From the NCBI GenBank assembly GCA_022820925.1, contig JAJEEO010000016.1, forward strand, positions 1 through 44,512: a stretch of 44,512 nucleotides of DNA, written 5' to 3'. This document shows positions 42,129 to 44,512 of this stretch, piece after piece. Each line of letters starts with the position of its first letter. The first letter of the stretch is position 1. The notes under the pieces are model-generated. The model was not told the origin of the DNA. It was given only the letters and a program-made list of their open reading frames with translations, and made no database searches. This DNA is from Acidimicrobiia bacterium (GTDB lineage: Bacteria; Actinomycetota; Acidimicrobiia; Acidimicrobiales; Poriferisodalaceae). The translations under genes and the position numbers were made by a program.

Positions 42129-44479
42129 CCTCCACGGACTATGAGCACCCGTACCGCCCTCTGGGGGTGCGAGCCTTCAACCTTCTCGGCACGGCCGGTG
42201 CCGACTTCGGATTGTCGGATCGCCTCGACGTCAACTCGCTTCGTGACGCCGCGCGACGCAGGACCGGTCTCAGCGACTTCGGCGACGATGGCCACGCAGA
42301 GGCCCTTGAGGTCCTCGTCGCGTCGATCAACGACGAGGCCCGGCTCACTCCGATCGGGCGGGTGATCCAGAAGTCACGGCTCACCGATGCGCTGGTGCAG
42401 CGCTTGCGGATTCAGGATTTGGTGACGCGGCACCCCGAGATCGAGAACATTGATCTGGGCACGATCATCCTAATCACCGGACTGCAGCGCACCGGCACCA
42501 CCCTGTTGCAGCGGCTGCTGTGCTCGCACCCTCAGATCCGGGGCATCACCGGCGCGGAGGCGCTCGTGCCGGTGGCGACAGGCGAGACCGCAGAACGCTC
42601 CGAGCGGTCCCGCCGGTGGCGTGCGATGCTCGCGCAGCGAACCGTCTCATATCTGGCACCCGATTTCCAGGCGATCCACCCGGTGGGGCACGACCAGGCC
42701 GAAGAGGACGTCCTGCTGCTCGACCTGAACTTCATGAGCCAGACAGCCGAGGCCACCATGACGGTGCCGGGCTATTCCCGCTGGCTGGAAGATCAAGACC
42801 ACATCCAGAACTGCGAGTTCCTCCGCCGGGTCCTGCAGGTGCTGGCATGGCAGCGCCCCACCGGCGCGTGGGTGCTCAAGACACCCCATCACCTGGAGCA
42901 CCTTGACGCGTTCTGCACGGTGTTCGGGAGCGCCTCGGTGGTCCAGGCCCACCGCGACCCCCGTGTCACGTTGGCCTCGTTCTGCAGCATGGTCCCCCAC
43001 GGCCGCGGCATCTTCAGCGATCAGGTCGACCCAGCGGAGATCGGCCGGCACTGGTGCCGCAAGACGCAGCGGATGGTGGAGCGAGCCATGCAGGTTCGAA
43101 CCGGTTCACTGGCCGGCCAGTTCGTTGACGTGTCGTACTACGACCTGATCGCCGATCCGATCAACGAAGTTCGACGGATCTGCGAGGCGACCGGCGTCGG
43201 ATTCGATGCAGTGGCCGAGAGCGAAGCCGAGCAGTTCATCGCGGCGAACCCCCAGAACCGGTTCGGCAGGCACGTCTACCGGCTCGATGACTTCGGTCTG
43301 ACCGAGCACGGCGTCGACGAGACGTTCGCTGCGTACCGCGAGGCCTACGCGATCCCGTTCGAAGACGACCAGCACGGGTCACCGAGCGCCGATCCCCCGC
43401 CGTCGCCGTCGGCAGAAGACAACGTGCCCGCGAGCAGGGGACGGCCGGAACGCGGTCTCGGTGACCGTGGCTTCGTCGGTGCTGCAGTGACGGCCTTCCG
43501 TGATCTCCGCAATCCCAAGGCGCCGGATTTCGCACCGGTCCCCGACGGCGTGAGGATCGACGGCACGACCTGCTTGGTGACCGGCGCCAACAGCGGGCTG
43601 GGCAGGGCGGCCGCCGTCGAGCTGGCACGGCGTGGCGGCCGCATGGTCCTGGCTTGCCGTCCTGGCCACGACGGCGTCTGCGAGGAGATCAAGCGCGAAT
43701 CCGGTTCGGAATCGGTGGAGCTGGTCGAGGTCGACCTCGCCGATCTGCGGTCGGTGCACCGTTGCTGCGACGAGCTGCGTGATCGTGGGATCCGCATCGA
43801 CATCGCGCTGATGAATGCCGGCCTGATGACGCCTGCCGCGCAGCGCTCTGCACAGGGTTACGACGAGATGTTCGCGGTTCATTTTCTGGCCAACCGGGTG
43901 ATGATCGACCGCTGGCTGCCTGACGGCGTCGTCGCCCCGGCAGTTCCCGGGGGTGACCGGCCACGGATCGTGTTCGTGTCCTCGGAAGCGCACCGATCCA
44001 GCGCTTCCATCGATTTCGACCGCCTCGGCGAGTTCGTCCCATATGGAATGAAGGACAGCCTGCGGCACTACGGCGTGAGCAAGCTCGCGCTGTGCACCTA
44101 CGCAACGGAGTTGTCGCGCCGGCTGAATCGCCGTGGTGAGGCCGACTGTGGCGTCGACGGCGACGAGAGCGAACGGCTCGAGGTGGCAGTGCATGCGCTG
44201 TGCCCGGGAGGGGTTGCCACCAACATCACCCGCGGCGCGCCTGCGCCGCTCCGATCGGTCGTCGACCCGCTGATTCGACTGTTCTTCCGGTCGCCCGAAG
44301 ACGCCGTCGAGCCCGTCATCTGGCTGTGCTGCGCGCCCGAAGCCGGCAGCTCCACTGGGCTCTACCTGCACCTGATGCACCGCAAGCAGGTGTCCGAGAG
44401 CGCGGCCGACCCCGCAATCGGGGCCAGGCTGTGGGAAGCCAGCCAGGTCATGGTTGAGCAATCGAGGGGCCTGCAATGA
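42125..44479 (+). CDS. Two-domain fusion: sulfotransferase plus SDR oxidoreductase
   Basis: From ATG 42125, overlapping the DUF1214 stop, the protein has 784 residues. Residues 1 to ~410 are a sulfotransferase with P-loop GLQRTGTTLLQRLL (119-132) and AHRDPRVTLASFCS as the 3'-phosphate site. A disordered linker rich in Pro, Ser and Asp (about 415-475) leads to an SDR domain: TGANSGLG (486-493), NAGLMTP, Ser in VSSEAH and Tyr649-x3-Lys653. Both active sites look intact. Such a protein could couple reduction or oxidation of an alcohol/ketone with sulfation of the same substrate. The frame is continuous with no stop or frameshift at the joint. A further gene overlaps its end. Confidence 0.88.
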   Translation: MTSTDYEHPYRPLGVRAFNLLGTAGADFGLSDRLDVNSLRDAARRRTGLSDFGDDGHAEALEVLVASINDEARLTPIGRVIQKSRLTDALVQRLRIQDLVTRHPEIENIDLGTIILITGLQRTGTTLLQRLLCSHPQIRGITGAEALVPVATGETAERSERSRRWRAMLAQRTVSYLAPDFQAIHPVGHDQAEEDVLLLDLNFMSQTAEATMTVPGYSRWLEDQDHIQNCEFLRRVLQVLAWQRPTGAWVLKTPHHLEHLDAFCTVFGSASVVQAHRDPRVTLASFCSMVPHGRGIFSDQVDPAEIGRHWCRKTQRMVERAMQVRTGSLAGQFVDVSYYDLIADPINEVRRICEATGVGFDAVAESEAEQFIAANPQNRFGRHVYRLDDFGLTEHGVDETFAAYREAYAIPFEDDQHGSPSADPPPSPSAEDNVPASRGRPERGLGDRGFVGAAVTAFRDLRNPKAPDFAPVPDGVRIDGTTCLVTGANSGLGRAAAVELARRGGRMVLACRPGHDGVCEEIKRESGSESVELVEVDLADLRSVHRCCDELRDRGIRIDIALMNAGLMTPAAQRSAQGYDEMFAVHFLANRVMIDRWLPDGVVAPAVPGGDRPRIVFVSSEAHRSSASIDFDRLGEFVPYGMKDSLRHYGVSKLALCTYATELSRRLNRRGEADCGVDGDESERLEVAVHALCPGGVATNITRGAPAPLRSVVDPLIRLFFRSPEDAVEPVIWLCCAPEAGSSTGLYLHLMHRKQVSESAADPAIGARLWEASQVMVEQSRGLQ

Positions 44480-44512
44480 GCGCAACGCTGCCCGCCGAGC
44501 TGCGGCTGACCC
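44476..44512 (+). CDS. Start of a further gene, truncated by the window edge
   Basis: ATG 44476 overlaps the stop of the fusion gene (ATGA) and reads MSATLPAELRLT to the last base. The overlap, like the one upstream, supports a continuing operon. Twelve residues are too few to identify a product. Confidence 0.55.
   Translation, partial: MSATLPAELRLT

Overview
The window is high-GC DNA (about two thirds G+C by eye) with dense genes and frequent GTG starts. It carries many F420/LLM-type flavin oxidoreductases, SDRs, CoA-transferase and molybdenum-hydroxylase genes. This suggests an actinobacterium, most plausibly an Acidimicrobiia-like lineage; a DMSP lyase points to a marine habitat. These are inferences from gene content, since no rRNA or other phylogenetic marker is present. 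No stretch above about 205 bases lacks a gene, and I see no tRNA, rRNA, CRISPR or insertion sequence.

Region 1 (1-7698): the end of a TetR regulator faces a seven-gene minus-strand operon for aromatic or polycyclic substrate oxidation. In transcription order it holds a phthalate-dioxygenase-type Rieske oxygenase, a class II aldolase, biphenyl/naphthalene-type dioxygenase alpha and beta subunits, a cis-dihydrodiol dehydrogenase-like SDR, an HpaB-type monooxygenase and an F420/LLM oxidoreductase. A divergent promoter with a 13-bp direct repeat separates it from a class III CoA transferase. Region 2 (7699-15534): CoA transferase, SDR, LLM oxidoreductase and nitronate monooxygenase on plus; an orphan form-II-type molybdenum hydroxylase and an alpha/beta hydrolase on minus.

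Region 3 (15639-17740) holds the most unusual gene. It is a 394-codon redoxin in which an in-frame TGA sits exactly where the family has its first active-site cysteine (U87-P-P-C90). A stem-loop with a GGUC-containing apical loop lies 21-24 nt after the TGA. I read this as a selenoprotein fused to a DsbD-alpha-like domain that has its own cysteine pair. Its stop overlaps the start of an (R)-selective amine-transaminase-like gene. Region 4 (17786-24277): LLM oxidoreductase, a PhnD-like binding protein, katG, furA, a cupin DMSP lyase, an SRPBCC protein and a rhodanese. Region 5 (24328-26359): an enolase-superfamily enzyme and an SDR.

Region 6 (26505-38970) is an aerobic carbon monoxide dehydrogenase locus. 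coxD and coxE are on the plus strand. On the minus strand an operon runs small protein - coxM - coxS - coxL - coxF(XdhC-YHS) - coxG, followed by five consecutive small one-helix membrane proteins. CoxL carries the form I signature AYRCSFR, so CO is the likely substrate. CoxG and the five membrane proteins look like a membrane interface for electrons leaving CODH. A cupin, a small helical protein and a methyltransferase lie just upstream.

Region 7 (39092-end): a sterol-desaturase/fatty acid hydroxylase family membrane enzyme, a sulfotransferase-like protein, a DUF1214 protein and a rare sulfotransferase-SDR fusion in a translationally coupled set, with a further gene starting at the window edge.
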